Shown here: in pieces, positions 24,565 to 34,167 of the stretch
How positions within the stretch are numbered: the first letter of the stretch is position 1
Layout: every line of letters begins with the position of its first letter
NCBI RefSeq assembly: GCF_011089895.1
Contig: NZ_JAANAT010000001.1
Location: 1,860,001-1,924,000, forward strand
DNA: 64,000 nt
Reading direction: 5' to 3'
Origin: Mucilaginibacter inviolabilis
GTDB lineage: Bacteria > Bacteroidota > Bacteroidia > Sphingobacteriales > Sphingobacteriaceae
Position numbers and translations under genes: made by a program
Notes under the pieces: generated by a model
Seen by the model: only the letters and a program-made list of their open reading frames with translations
Database searches by the model: none
What the model was told of the DNA's origin: nothing

Positions 24565-25161
24565 ATGAAATTTAACGATATGTTGAAGAAAAAGAAGAAA
24601 GAAAATACGGACACCCCAGATATGAATACGGCAGAACAAGAAAATTTAAACGAGAACGGGCAGGAGCAAGCCCCAACCGAAGCTACTGAAGCAACTACAG
24701 CAGAAGTTGTATCTGCCGAAGACAAATTGAAAGAAGAATTGGCACAGGCAAACGACAAGTACCTGCGCTTATATGCCGAATTTGACAACTTCAGAAGACG
24801 TACCATCAAAGAACGCGCGGAAGCCCGTGAAACAGAAGGTAAAGAGCTGTTAGTAGCCCTGTTGCCTGTTCTGGATGATTTTGAGCGCGCGCAACGTTCC
24901 ATGGAAAATGCTGCTGATGTAGCTCCGGTTAAAGAAGGTGTTACGCTGATACAGAACAAATTAAAAAACATACTGGGTCAAAAAGGTCTGAAAGAAATGA
25001 CATCAATTGGCGAGCCTTTTGATGCCGATCTGCATGAAGCCATTACCAATATACCAGCCCCTACCGATGATCTGAAAGGGAAAGTGATGGATGAAATGGA
25101 AAAAGGTTATTACCTGAAAGACAGAGTAATACGTTTTGCCAAAGTAATTGTAGGAGCATAA
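24565..25161 (+). CDS. grpE: Nucleotide exchange factor GrpE
   Basis: GrpE releases ADP from DnaK. The 198 residues show a charged, disordered N-terminus (1-50), the long coiled-coil helix (about 50-110, with YLRLYAEFDNFRRRT) and the C-terminal beta domain (about 140-198, with GEPFDADLHEAI and VIRFAKVIVG). Two later ATGs (24580 and 24622) are also possible starts; the N-terminal Lys/Glu-rich stretch cannot decide. It precedes dnaJ by 156 bases; dnaK is not in the window. Confidence 0.96.
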   Translation: MKFNDMLKKKKKENTDTPDMNTAEQENLNENGQEQAPTEATEATTAEVVSAEDKLKEELAQANDKYLRLYAEFDNFRRRTIKERAEARETEGKELLVALLPVLDDFERAQRSMENAADVAPVKEGVTLIQNKLKNILGQKGLKEMTSIGEPFDADLHEAITNIPAPTDDLKGKVMDEMEKGYYLKDRVIRFAKVIVGA

Positions 25162-25313
25162 TTAATTAGTGAATTATTGAATTAGTGATTTAGTGAATTC
25201 TTTCACCTTCAGATTCAATTGTTCGCATGTTAATATTATTAAAATAAAAGGAATTGAATTATTGGTTATTCTAAATCAATCACTAATTCACTAACTCAAT
25301 AATTCAACATTGA
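25160..25313. repeat. Word hairpin (AATTAGTGAATTATTGAATT)
   Basis: The left arm (25160-25200) and right arm (25273-25312) are inverted copies built from GTGAATTA/ATTGAATTAG words. It fills the whole grpE-dnaJ gap. Confidence 0.7.
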
Positions 25314-25317
25314 ATAT

Positions 25318-26481
25318 ATGGCTAAGAGAGATTATTACGATATCCTGGGAGTCGCCAAAGGTGCCGATGCCGACGAGATAAAAAAGGCATATCGTAAAAT
25401 GGCTATTAAATATCACCCGGATAAAAACCAGGGCGATAAAGAGGCGGAAGAAAAATTCAAGGAAGCTGCCGAAGCTTATGAAGTGCTGAGCAGCCCTGAA
25501 AAGCGCCAGCGTTATGATCAGTTTGGTCATGCGGCCAATGCGTCATCACCCAATGGTGGTGGTGGCTATGGCGGCAGCATGAATATGGACGACATATTTA
25601 GCCAGTTTGGTGATATTTTTGGTGGCGGCAGTCCGTTTGAAGGCTTTTTTGGCGGTGGCCGTCAAAGTGGCGGTGGTGGCAGGCGCGTGGCACGCGGCAG
25701 CAACCTGCGTATCAAAGTGCGTTTAACCTTAGAGGAAATAGCCAATGGCGCCGAAAAGAAGATCAAAGTAAACAAACAAATAGTTTGTAAAACCTGTGAT
25801 GGTTCGGGCGCTAAGGATAAATCATCCTTCCAAACCTGTAAAACATGCGGTGGCTCGGGCGCGGTGCGCAGAGTAACCAATACCATACTGGGCCAGATGC
25901 AAACTACCAGCACCTGTCCTACCTGTAACGGCGAAGGCACAACCATACTGTCAAAATGTACCGTTTGTCATGGCGATGGCGTTGTTCGCGGCGAAGAGCT
26001 GATCACCATTAACGTTCCTGCCGGTGTAAGCGAAGGCATGCAGCTGAGCATGAGCGGCAAAGGTAATGCTGCTCCACGTGGTGGTGTACCGGGCGACCTG
26101 ATCATCCTGATTGAGGAAATCCCGCACGAAACACTAAAACGCGATGGTAACAACGTAATATATGATCTGCACGTAAACTTTGTGGATGCTACCTTGGGTA
26201 CCACTGTTGAAGTGCCAACCATTGACGGCAAAGCCAAGATCAAGATTGACCCGGGAACCCAGGGTGGTAAAATCCTGCGCCTGAAAGGCAAAGGCGTGCC
26301 CGAAGTGAATTCCTATCACCGTGGCGACCAGTTGGTTCACATCAACATCTGGACACCAAAGGCACTAAGCCGCGAAGAGCGCGAACTGCTGGAAAAATTA
26401 CAGAACTCACCCAACTTTAAACCCAACCCGGGCAAAAACGAAAAAAGCTTTTTTGAACGGATGAAGGAATATTTTGAATAA
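25318..26481 (+). CDS. dnaJ: Chaperone DnaJ
   Basis: DnaJ delivers unfolded proteins to DnaK and stimulates its ATPase. The 387 residues have the full type I layout: J domain (1-70) with HPD in KYHPDKNQ, Gly/Phe-rich linker (about 75-125), four zinc-binding CxxCxGxG repeats ([32 protein letters not shown]; about 155-225) and the C-terminal substrate-binding domains. All zinc Cys residues are present. Confidence 0.98.
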   Translation: MAKRDYYDILGVAKGADADEIKKAYRKMAIKYHPDKNQGDKEAEEKFKEAAEAYEVLSSPEKRQRYDQFGHAANASSPNGGGGYGGSMNMDDIFSQFGDIFGGGSPFEGFFGGGRQSGGGGRRVARGSNLRIKVRLTLEEIANGAEKKIKVNKQIVCKTCDGSGAKDKSSFQTCKTCGGSGAVRRVTNTILGQMQTTSTCPTCNGEGTTILSKCTVCHGDGVVRGEELITINVPAGVSEGMQLSMSGKGNAAPRGGVPGDLIILIEEIPHETLKRDGNNVIYDLHVNFVDATLGTTVEVPTIDGKAKIKIDPGTQGGKILRLKGKGVPEVNSYHRGDQLVHINIWTPKALSREERELLEKLQNSPNFKPNPGKNEKSFFERMKEYFE

Positions 26482-26514
26482 AAGCTAAAAGCAGAAGGCT
26501 TAAAGCCAAAAGCT
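26482..26514. repeat. Short word hairpin (AAAAGCTAAAAGC / GCTTAAAGCC)
   Basis: AAAGCTAAAAGCAGAAGGCT and TTAAAGCCAAAAGCT repeat the word AAAGC with a weak internal stem, directly after the dnaJ stop. Confidence 0.4.
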
Positions 26515-26518
26515 ATTA

Positions 26519-26553
26519 CAAAGCCCGGAGTTTATATACTTCGGGCTTTTTTG
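26519..26553 (+). terminator. Intrinsic terminator after dnaJ
   Basis: AAAGCCCG and CGGGCTTT pair around a 14-base loop, followed by a T-run. Confidence 0.8.
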
Positions 26554-26589
26554 TTTTGATAGCTTGGTTGTATTAGCTATTATTGGGTT

Positions 26590-27738
26590 ATGCGTAAATT
26601 GTTAAAGTTTCTCCTGAGTATAGCCTTATTCTTCTCTTGCAATTATCTTTTCGCCCAAACCCCATCCATCCGCAATAACTACCAAACCGAAGCGAGTGTG
26701 CCCCGCTTAAAAATTGAACGGAGCATGATTTACTCGCCTGATAAGGAATGGTTGTATAATCATCACCCTTCTATTATCCATTTCAAGGACCGCTTTATAG
26801 CGATATGGAGCAACGGGCTTATTGATGAGGATTCACCAGGCCAGCGGGTAGTTTATGCTACTTCTACCGATTTTGTGCATTGGTCGAAGCCTGAAGTGCT
26901 GGCATCGCCCGAAAAATTTAAAGATACACTAACCGTGCTTACAGCTGCCGGTTTATATCAATACAAAGGGACTTTAGTGGCTTATTATGGTGAGTATACC
27001 AAACATCGACAAAATACGCACTTATGGGCCAAAACCAGTACCGATGGCATCCATTGGAGCAATGCTATAGATATGCATGTACCGCTGATACCTAACCATG
27101 GCCCCGAGATTACCCAAAGCGGGCGGCTCATCATCAGCGGTAACTTTATGTTTCCGTACACCGATGATCCTAAAGGCATTTCGAGTTGGAAAATCAGCAG
27201 TTTTTACCCTGGTTCGTTATATACCCAGGATAACTCTTCCGCCTTTTATGCTCCGGCTGCCAAGCTGGGACTACCCCCACTTTGTGAGGGCTCATTTTTT
27301 GAAACGGACGATCATGTACTGCACATGTTGTTGCGGGTTACCGGTAAGGGTTGGAAAGGCCGTTTATGGCTAACCGAAAGCAGGAATGATGGTCAGAGCT
27401 GGTCGCGCCCGGTAGAAACCGCGTTTTCTGATAACGACAGTAAATTTCATTTCGGTCGCCTGCCCGATAAGCGTTTTTACTATGTAGGTATTCCAGATAC
27501 GCTGCATCATTACAGCCGCAACCCGCTGGTACTGTCGCTCTCTCAAAACGGTGAAACTTTTGATAAAAATTATATTATTGCCGATGAACTATACCACCTG
27601 AAAAAAGAAGGTTTATGGAAAGGTGGCCAATATGGTTATCCGCATACCATTATTTATAATGGCTATATGTATGTAATTATTTCCCGGCAAAAGGAGGCTA
27701 TTGAAACATTGCGGTTTAGTTTAAATCAGCTTCGCTGA
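26590..27738 (+). CDS. Secreted sialidase-like (BNR-repeat) beta-propeller protein
   Basis: The 382 residues begin with a signal peptide (MRKLLKFLLSIALFFSCNYL, cleavage near FAQ-TP; Cys17 is unlikely to be a lipobox). The mature part is a propeller-type fold with repeated Asp-box-like segments (STDFVHWSKP, STDGIHWSN, SRNDGQSWSRP). This places it with exo-alpha-sialidase-like proteins. Substrate specificity cannot be assigned, and such proteins in Bacteroidota often act on other plant or host glycans. It sits alone between two terminators. Confidence 0.78.
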   Translation: MRKLLKFLLSIALFFSCNYLFAQTPSIRNNYQTEASVPRLKIERSMIYSPDKEWLYNHHPSIIHFKDRFIAIWSNGLIDEDSPGQRVVYATSTDFVHWSKPEVLASPEKFKDTLTVLTAAGLYQYKGTLVAYYGEYTKHRQNTHLWAKTSTDGIHWSNAIDMHVPLIPNHGPEITQSGRLIISGNFMFPYTDDPKGISSWKISSFYPGSLYTQDNSSAFYAPAAKLGLPPLCEGSFFETDDHVLHMLLRVTGKGWKGRLWLTESRNDGQSWSRPVETAFSDNDSKFHFGRLPDKRFYYVGIPDTLHHYSRNPLVLSLSQNGETFDKNYIIADELYHLKKEGLWKGGQYGYPHTIIYNGYMYVIISRQKEAIETLRFSLNQLR

Positions 27739-27756
27739 TAACTGCTGAGATTACAG

Positions 27757-27788
27757 AAGCCCGGGATCATAACAATCCGGGCTTTTTT
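27757..27788 (+). terminator. Intrinsic terminator after the sialidase-like gene
   Basis: AAGCCCGGGAT and ATCCGGGCTT pair with one bulged G around a 7-base loop, followed by TTTTTT. Confidence 0.8.
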
Positions 27789-27833
27789 GTTTCTCATGAT
27801 TAGTTTATAACTTGCTTTTTAAATCATCGCCTC

Positions 27834-28523
27834 ATGATCAACCTTAAGTCAATCCGCATTGTTACCTTAGTTGCTTTTTTTAAGATTGCTATTTTAATCC
27901 TCTACCCTTGTTTAGCTATAACTAATATAGTAGCAGCTACTTATATACGATATCTGTTCACCATTTTATCCCTGGCTACCTTTACCATTATTGTCATCTA
28001 TCTGTTTGGTATTCTTAAATTTCTGAGAGAGGACGATGATATACTCCTGGCATTTAAAGTATTTATAGGTTTTGAGCTGGTTAATTTTGTGATAAATATG
28101 AGCCTCTCCCTGCTTGTGTTCCCTAAACTTCATAACAGCTATTTGTACGTAGGCTATTACTATGGAATCATGGAGATTATCCGCTTTGTCTTATTATTAT
28201 ATTTATCTATTCAGTTAAGCAGGATGCAAGATCCTGCACTTAAATCCTCTTTCGTATTTTTTGGGGTTGCATCATTGGCATCATGTATCATCGTAACAGT
28301 TGCACCATTTTATGCTGCATATATAGTAAACTACATGGGTGTTGGATCTCATGCGCATATTATGCGCCATATATATGACTATGCGGGCATGGCCAATATA
28401 CTTCCATTAATAGCGGTAATTATTATCTTAAGTCAGCTACGGCAACGGCTTAATTACATAGATGAAACAATTAAAAAAGGACCTTTTTTTGCCGGATATG
28501 AAGACAACTCAGAGCAAAAATAG
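27834..28523 (+). CDS. Polytopic membrane protein of unknown function
   Basis: The 229 residues contain about six hydrophobic segments (near 8-33, 38-60, 72-95, 104-125, 140-165, 185-205) and a short charged C-terminal tail. There is no signal peptide, no catalytic motif and no recognised family. It is followed after 105 bases by an ABC exporter but spacing does not require cotranscription. Confidence 0.7.
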   Translation: MINLKSIRIVTLVAFFKIAILILYPCLAITNIVAATYIRYLFTILSLATFTIIVIYLFGILKFLREDDDILLAFKVFIGFELVNFVINMSLSLLVFPKLHNSYLYVGYYYGIMEIIRFVLLLYLSIQLSRMQDPALKSSFVFFGVASLASCIIVTVAPFYAAYIVNYMGVGSHAHIMRHIYDYAGMANILPLIAVIIILSQLRQRLNYIDETIKKGPFFAGYEDNSEQK

Positions 28524-28628
28524 GCTTTCCAGCATTTCTGGGCATAAGTTTTCCAATACGCTGCCGTGATGTAACATTTTGAAATTGCCCGTATCTAAAG
28601 CGTACTATTAACATCATAAACCAATTAC

Positions 28629-29537
28629 ATGTTAAGCATACGCCATATTGTTAAACAGTACGCTGGTCACCGGGCTCTGGACGATGTAAGTCTGGAAGTG
28701 GAAAGTGGACAAATATTCGGGCTTTTAGGTCCGAATGGTGCGGGTAAAACCTCCCTTATCCGCATTGTAAACCAGATCACTGCGCCTGACTCGGGCGAAA
28801 TCTATTTCGACGGTCAAAAACTCAATCAATCCCATATCGAACGTATTGGTTATCTGCCTGAAGAACGCGGCCTCTACAAAAAAATGGAGATTGGCGAACA
28901 GATGATCTACCTGGCCCGGTTGAAAGGCCTAAGCCGTGATGAAGCCAACAAGCGTCTCAAATTCTGGTTCGAAAAGCTAGGCATCGAAGCCTGGTGGAAA
29001 AAGAAAATAGAAGAACTATCCAAAGGTATGCAGCAAAAGGCCCAGTTTGTGGCTACTGTGCTGCATGAACCCGATCTGATAATACTGGATGAACCTTTCA
29101 GCGGATTCGATCCCGTAAATGCCGAAGTGATCAAGGATGAAATATTGGAGCTTAACCGCAAGGGAGCTACTATCCTGTTCTCTACCCACCGCATGGAATC
29201 GGTAGAGGAGCTTTGCGATTCCATTGCGCTCATCCATAAATCGCACAAAATATTGGACGGTAAGGTTAAACACATCCGTAATTCCTATCGTAATGAGGTG
29301 TACCTGGTGGAGTATTCGGGCAATCCATTAAGCTTTAGCGGCGCACAACCATTCGACCTCATCGGCGAAACCATCAGTGATGAAGACAGGCATACTATCC
29401 GCATCAAACTTCATGATGGCCGTACTTCCAATGATGTGCTGCAGTACCTCATCCCCCAAACCCACATCAATATGCTGCAGGAAATAATACCCAGCATGAA
29501 CGAGATATTTATTGAAAAAGTAAACCTAATACCTTAA
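28629..29537 (+). CDS. ABC exporter ATP-binding subunit
   Basis: The 302 residues have an N-terminal ABC domain (Walker A GPNGAGKTS near residue 35, signature LSKGMQQKAQF near 133, Walker B LIILDEPFSGFDP near 155) and a 90-residue C-terminal extension typical of NatA/CcmA-type exporters, which includes DUF4162-like beta strands. Two bases separate it from the permease gene, so the two act together. Confidence 0.9.
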   Translation: MLSIRHIVKQYAGHRALDDVSLEVESGQIFGLLGPNGAGKTSLIRIVNQITAPDSGEIYFDGQKLNQSHIERIGYLPEERGLYKKMEIGEQMIYLARLKGLSRDEANKRLKFWFEKLGIEAWWKKKIEELSKGMQQKAQFVATVLHEPDLIILDEPFSGFDPVNAEVIKDEILELNRKGATILFSTHRMESVEELCDSIALIHKSHKILDGKVKHIRNSYRNEVYLVEYSGNPLSFSGAQPFDLIGETISDEDRHTIRIKLHDGRTSNDVLQYLIPQTHINMLQEIIPSMNEIFIEKVNLIP

Positions 29538-29539
29538 CC

Positions 29540-30793
29540 ATGAATAAAGTTTTGCTTATTATACAAAGAGAATACCTCACCAGGGTAAGGAAAAAATCGT
29601 TCATTATCATGATATTCGTGGTGCCTCTGCTTATCCTGGTAATGGGTGGCGCTATTGCCCTCATAGCTAAAAACAGCAGTCAGCTAACCAATCTGCAGGT
29701 AGTTAATGTGGTGGACAAAAGCGGTATTTTCGCCAAAAAACTGCAGAATGTACCCAATATAAAATTCACGTTTGCTCATCAGGATATTAATGAGGCCAAG
29801 GCAATGTCGAAAAAAGATGAGAATATCTCTACTTTATACATCCCTGCCGATTACACCAAAAAAGGAGCTATACAAATATTTGCCAAAAAGAAATCGCCAC
29901 TGCAGCTTACAGATGAGATACAGAGGCAGATGAACGATATTGATTTTAACAACAGCATGATCATGCATCATATAGATACGGCAGTGATCCATTCTATCAA
30001 GAAAGCAGATATCTCTGTTAACGCTGTAGAAATCACCGACAAAGGCGACAAAGACGCCAATATAGGCCCTAATATAGCTATCAGTATTGCCTGTGCTATA
30101 TTCATTTACCTGGCACTTTTTATTTATGGCAGCCAGGTAATGCGCGGGGTAATAGAAGAAAAAACGAGTCGTATTATAGAAGTGATCATATCCTCAGTAA
30201 AACCGTTTCAGTTGATGCTGGGTAAAATTATTGGTGTAGGCCTGGTGGGTTTAACACAATTCAGCGCCTGGATCATTTTATCAGTCATCTCATCAAAAAT
30301 TGCCGGGCATGCCTTTAACACGCCGCAAAGCCCAATGGCAAGCGCTATGGCTGTGCTGCAAACTATTCCGTTTGGATTTATACTGGGCTGTTTCCTGTTT
30401 TACTTTTTAACCGGGTACTTATTGTACAGCGCCTTATTCGCAGCTGTAGGTTCGGCGGTAGATAGCGAAACAGAAACGCAGCAGTTTATGTTTCCCATCA
30501 CTATGCCGCTATTGTTCACCTATATTTTATCGGTATCAGTTTTGTTCCGGGCTCCTGACAGCGCACTGGCTGTTTGGCTTTCCATTATACCATTTACCGC
30601 TCCTGTGGCCATGATGGTACGTTTACCCTTTGATCCGCCGGGATGGCAGTTAGCCTTATCCATGAGCTTAATGGTAATAGGCTTCCTGTTCACCACCTAT
30701 GTAGCGGCGCGCATATATCGTGTTGGTATTCTGATGTATGGTAAAAAAGTAAACTTCAAAGAACTGGGCAAATGGTTTTTTTATAAAGAATAA
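29540..30793 (+). CDS. ABC-2 type exporter permease (NatB-like)
   Basis: The 417 residues have one N-terminal membrane segment (about 22-44), an external domain (about 50-175) and five or six more membrane segments (about 180-395), the ABC-2 / NatB layout. EEKTSRIIEVIISSVKPFQLM (in part, near residue 210) is the conserved coupling helix of the family. With the ATPase just upstream it should export a small molecule, ion or lipid; the substrate is unknown. Confidence 0.88.
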   Translation: MNKVLLIIQREYLTRVRKKSFIIMIFVVPLLILVMGGAIALIAKNSSQLTNLQVVNVVDKSGIFAKKLQNVPNIKFTFAHQDINEAKAMSKKDENISTLYIPADYTKKGAIQIFAKKKSPLQLTDEIQRQMNDIDFNNSMIMHHIDTAVIHSIKKADISVNAVEITDKGDKDANIGPNIAISIACAIFIYLALFIYGSQVMRGVIEEKTSRIIEVIISSVKPFQLMLGKIIGVGLVGLTQFSAWIILSVISSKIAGHAFNTPQSPMASAMAVLQTIPFGFILGCFLFYFLTGYLLYSALFAAVGSAVDSETETQQFMFPITMPLLFTYILSVSVLFRAPDSALAVWLSIIPFTAPVAMMVRLPFDPPGWQLALSMSLMVIGFLFTTYVAARIYRVGILMYGKKVNFKELGKWFFYKE

Positions 30794-30794
30794 G

Positions 30795-30888
30795 AAAGGT
30801 GAAAGGTGAAAGGTAGTCAAAAAGAGCTTTCATTTTTATCCTTTCTTTGTCCTTTTACCTTTCACCCTTTTCCTTTTACCTTTAAGAG
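30795..30888. repeat. Word hairpin (GAAAGGTGAAAGGTGAAAGG)
   Basis: The left arm is tandem GAAAGGT; the right arm (30838-30886) is the inverted CCTTTTACCTTTCACCC vocabulary. It starts just after the permease stop and ends about 15 bases before the phosphatase ATG. Confidence 0.7.
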
Positions 30889-30903
30889 CCTTATCTTAGC
30901 CTC

Positions 30904-31830
30904 ATGAGTAAACGCGTTGCTGTAATGGATTTGGGTACCAATACCTTTCACCTGTTGATTGCTGAGGGTACCGTGACTAACTATCACGAAATTGCACATG
31001 ATCAGGAGCCTGTAAAACTGGGCGAAGGCGGTATCAATAAAGGTTATATTTTACCAGAGGCCTTTGCCCGTGGTATAAAAACCATGCAGCAATTTCAGGA
31101 GCAGATAGATGCCAATAATGTACAGCAAGTGCGTGCCCTGGCTACATCGGCCCTGCGCAGCGCATCAAACGGCAGGGATTTTATTAACGAAGTAAAAGCA
31201 AAAACCGGTATCAGCATCGAAATCATTAACGGCGATCAGGAAGCCGGTTTTATTTATGAGGGGGTAAAGATCAGCGGTTGCTTATCTGCCCAAAATTCCC
31301 TCATTATGGATATCGGCGGTGGCAGCGTAGAGTTTATTCTGGGCAATACCGATCATATCATCTGGAAACAGAGCTTTGAAATTGGCGCGGCCCGCCTCAT
31401 GGATCTTTTCCATCGTACCGATCCTATCCCACCGGCATCTATCGAAGCGTTGGATGTTTACCTGCAGGATAACCTAAGCGATTTGTTCAGTGCAATTGAA
31501 GGGCATGAAGTGGATACATTGATTGGCTCATCGGGCGTATTTGAATCCTTCGCTACGCTTATCGAAACCGAAAAAGGTCATTCTTTCGATCTCAAAACCA
31601 CCAAGACCTATGGCTTTGATCAGGAGGAACTCCTGATCGAAACCAATAAAATTGTGCAATCCACCCATCTGCAAAGGGCAGCCAATCAGGATATTATCCC
31701 GGTACGTGTAGACATGATCGTGGTGGCATCACTCATTACCCGGTTTATTATACACAAACTGGCTATCCAGCAAGTTTTGATGTGTACTAATTCTTTAAAA
31801 GAAGGTGTTTTGGCCGGGATGCTTAGTTGA
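30904..31830 (+). CDS. Ppx/GppA family exopolyphosphatase / guanosine pentaphosphatase
   Basis: The 308 residues form the two-lobed actin-like ATPase core of Ppx/GppA, without the C-terminal HD domain of the long E. coli enzyme. MDLGTNTFHLLIAE (residues 8-21), ALATSALRSASNG (about 80), GDQEAGFIYEGVK (about 115) and LIMDIGGGSVEF (about 138) are the family motifs. It releases phosphate from polyphosphate or from pppGpp. It converges with the next gene and overlaps it by 8 bases. Confidence 0.92.
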   Translation: MSKRVAVMDLGTNTFHLLIAEGTVTNYHEIAHDQEPVKLGEGGINKGYILPEAFARGIKTMQQFQEQIDANNVQQVRALATSALRSASNGRDFINEVKAKTGISIEIINGDQEAGFIYEGVKISGCLSAQNSLIMDIGGGSVEFILGNTDHIIWKQSFEIGAARLMDLFHRTDPIPPASIEALDVYLQDNLSDLFSAIEGHEVDTLIGSSGVFESFATLIETEKGHSFDLKTTKTYGFDQEELLIETNKIVQSTHLQRAANQDIIPVRVDMIVVASLITRFIIHKLAIQQVLMCTNSLKEGVLAGMLS

Positions 31831-32383
31831 ATATTTTGCGGATAGGCTTTCTGATCAGATTATAATACATTCGTTTAAAGAATGGCGGCTTTGATATAAC
31901 ACGTACACCACCAAGTACGCTAACTACTGTAGAATCTGCCTGCGGAATTTTATCCTGAAAAGCTATCGGTTTAAGGGCTGATACCACCTTCCCTATTCTT
32001 ACATCATCATCATAAAGTATTTGTCTACCCCGAGTAGTATCAGTTTGCTCGGTTTTTATTGGCTTGGTTTGTGCCTGTGCTTTAAAAAACATCGTAGAGC
32101 CTACCAAACTAATAGCCATAATCCATTTTTTCCAATCATTTGAGCCTGATAAATTCTGGATATCCAACTGATCATTGAGGCTATCCAATTGATGTTCATT
32201 AAACCTGCCACAAACGTTCTTAGCAGAAGCCAGGTACGCTATGATCTCATCATTGCTCATCACCGTAAAATCGGTAACCGTTTTGCAGCATTGCTGGCAG
32301 TGCCTGCCTTGGTCAACCTGGGTCATTTGCTGCCACGATTCGTGACAGGCTTCAGGGATACTGATATTTTGAATTGGTGTCAT
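31823..32383 (-). CDS. Hypothetical protein with N-terminal Cys/His motif and one membrane segment
   Basis: The 186 residues start with a conserved-looking Cys/His segment, CHESW (residue 13) and GRHCQQCCKTVTDFT (about 26-40), which could bind a metal. It is common at the N-terminus of Bacteroidota membrane proteins with TonB or carboxypeptidase-like tails. A single hydrophobic segment lies near 87-103 and the rest is probably periplasmic. No catalytic function is suggested. The gene lies 61 bases downstream of the radical-SAM operon's last stop and may be a separate unit. Confidence 0.75.
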   Translation of the reverse strand: MTPIQNISIPEACHESWQQMTQVDQGRHCQQCCKTVTDFTVMSNDEIIAYLASAKNVCGRFNEHQLDSLNDQLDIQNLSGSNDWKKWIMAISLVGSTMFFKAQAQTKPIKTEQTDTTRGRQILYDDDVRIGKVVSALKPIAFQDKIPQADSTVVSVLGGVRVISKPPFFKRMYYNLIRKPIRKIFN

Positions 32384-32443
32384 GGTATTTATCTTTTATA
32401 CCATGATGCATTTGATAACCGCATTCCATAAAAGAGATTCACT

Positions 32444-32773
32444 TTAATGCATCGGCCCAATATTTCCCAAAGCTACACAAGTTGAAAAACCAATTACCAA
32501 TACCAAAAATGCCGATAGTATCCACAACCAGTCTTTACGCACAATGGTCATAATGATACAGGCAAAAACATGTACGGCTATCAAAAAGGCAGCCAGTAAC
32601 AACCCTCCCAAATCAGGTATCAGTTTGCACAATATCGTATATATCACCAGTATCAATAAATTGATGCCAACAATTTTCATCCCCCCATTTTTGGGATGAG
32701 GACCGGGTTTTGGAATATAATTCGGCTTTTCTTCACCTGCAGGTGGATTGGGTTCGTTAATATCGTCTGTCAT
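32444..32773 (-). CDS. Small membrane protein in the radical SAM / Lgt-like operon
   Basis: The 109 residues have a Pro-rich cytoplasmic N-terminus (1-30) and three hydrophobic segments (about 32-50, 53-75, 79-102). Its start overlaps the radical SAM stop by 4 bases, so translation is probably coupled. No family is recognised. Its conserved place in this operon would suggest a role beside the membrane-lipid enzymes. Confidence 0.75.
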   Translation of the reverse strand: MTDDINEPNPPAGEEKPNYIPKPGPHPKNGGMKIVGINLLILVIYTILCKLIPDLGGLLLAAFLIAVHVFACIIMTIVRKDWLWILSAFLVLVIGFSTCVALGNIGPMH

Positions 32774-34167
32774 ATTGCCATTTCGTTTCTTAGTTGTTCC
32801 AGGTATTCGCGTTTATCGTCCCGGTAAAAAATATTCATGGTTTCAAACGGGATGATCTGCATATCCTTATTCACAATGTGAACGCATGATTTTTTGATGG
32901 CGCGAACATCAAAGTTTTGCGCGTCGATAAATTGCATAATAATCACCCTGAACAAATTATCATAGCTCAGACTTGGTGCGTCGATCTCAGGTAAGCAGCA
33001 CAATAACGAGTGCAGATGCTCCTTTGCTTTATCCACCGAATTACCGGTACTGAACATATTGAGCAAATGGCCTTTCAAACGCTCGTCCTGCTCATAAACA
33101 ATAGTATTTTTGGAGTTATCCAGCAGATCGTCGGGATTGATCATCCGGGTGAGCGGTATTACCTCTCCGCCCAGTTTCAGCGCATAGCCCATCACCAGGG
33201 CATCGGGGTTACAGGGTACCGGGATCAGGTCATTATGGTTAAATACCTTGGTTTGCTCCAATATAGCGCTACGTACCTCGGTCATGGTATAACGATCGGT
33301 TTTACCGTTAAAGTTCTCCAGGCGACCCGCCTGCTGTGTTGGCTGAAAGGTTACGCCACGCACGCAAGGCTGTTGCAAGGCATATTCGATGATCTTGCCT
33401 ATCTCGTCGGTATTCAATCCTTTTTGCAGGGTGACTACCAACGTGGTTGACAGGTTGTATTTATTCAGATATTCCAGCGCTTTCAGCCTTACCTCGCGCA
33501 GGTCTTCGCCCCTTAATTGCTCCAGTGCTTCTTTTTTGAAAGAATCAAACTGCAGGTAAATTTCGAAATCGGGCATATAGGTTGCCAGGCGTTTTACAAA
33601 TTGCTCGTCTTTTGCTATGCGGATACCATTGGTATTCACCATCAGGTGTTTGATGGGTTTTGTTTTGGCAATATCAAGGATCTCAAAAAACTGCGGATGT
33701 ACTGTGGGTTCGCCCCCGCTTATCTGTACCACATCTGGGTTGCCTTCGTTGGCGACTACCACATCCAGCATTTGCTCAATTTCTTCCAAAGTACGGTGAC
33801 GGCCATAACTTGGCGACGACATGGCATAGCACGTTGGGCAGCTGAGATTGCACCTGTCGGTAACTTCCACTACCGTTAGGCAGGAATGCTGCTCATGATC
33901 TTGGCACAAACCACAATCATACGGACAGCCATAATGCGTTTTGGCGTTGAATTTCAGCGGCATTTCGCTGCGCTTGGCATAATTACGGCAGTTTTTATAA
34001 TAGGCTACATCGGTGGCTATCAATACCTTTTCAAAACCGTGCTCGCGGCAGTTTTTAAGCATATACACCTTATCGTCCTCAAAAACTATCTTGGCATCAA
34101 CCCTGCGCAAACAGGTAGAGCAAATGCTCAGCGTAAAATCATAATAAATATATGGGCGTTCAGGCAT
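32770..34167 (-). CDS. Radical SAM protein of the MJ0619 / tetraether-lipid-synthase-like family
   Basis: The 465 residues contain the radical SAM motif CNLSCPTC (Cys106, Cys110, Cys113), followed by ISGGEPTVHP. Before it lie further Cys groups: CSTC (16, 19), NCREHG (Cys40, His43), Cys60 and CPYDCGLC (81, 85, 88) with HSC96, enough for extra Fe-S clusters. The C-terminal part has FRVIIMQFIDAQNFDVR and KKSCVHI, typical of MJ0619/Tes-like proteins. Tes joins lipid chains in archaeal membranes; bacterial relatives are mostly uncharacterised. The overlapping genes for an Lgt-like protein and a small membrane protein suggest lipid modification, which is inference. Confidence 0.82.
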   Translation of the reverse strand: MPERPYIYYDFTLSICSTCLRRVDAKIVFEDDKVYMLKNCREHGFEKVLIATDVAYYKNCRNYAKRSEMPLKFNAKTHYGCPYDCGLCQDHEQHSCLTVVEVTDRCNLSCPTCYAMSSPSYGRHRTLEEIEQMLDVVVANEGNPDVVQISGGEPTVHPQFFEILDIAKTKPIKHLMVNTNGIRIAKDEQFVKRLATYMPDFEIYLQFDSFKKEALEQLRGEDLREVRLKALEYLNKYNLSTTLVVTLQKGLNTDEIGKIIEYALQQPCVRGVTFQPTQQAGRLENFNGKTDRYTMTEVRSAILEQTKVFNHNDLIPVPCNPDALVMGYALKLGGEVIPLTRMINPDDLLDNSKNTIVYEQDERLKGHLLNMFSTGNSVDKAKEHLHSLLCCLPEIDAPSLSYDNLFRVIIMQFIDAQNFDVRAIKKSCVHIVNKDMQIIPFETMNIFYRDDKREYLEQLRNEMAI

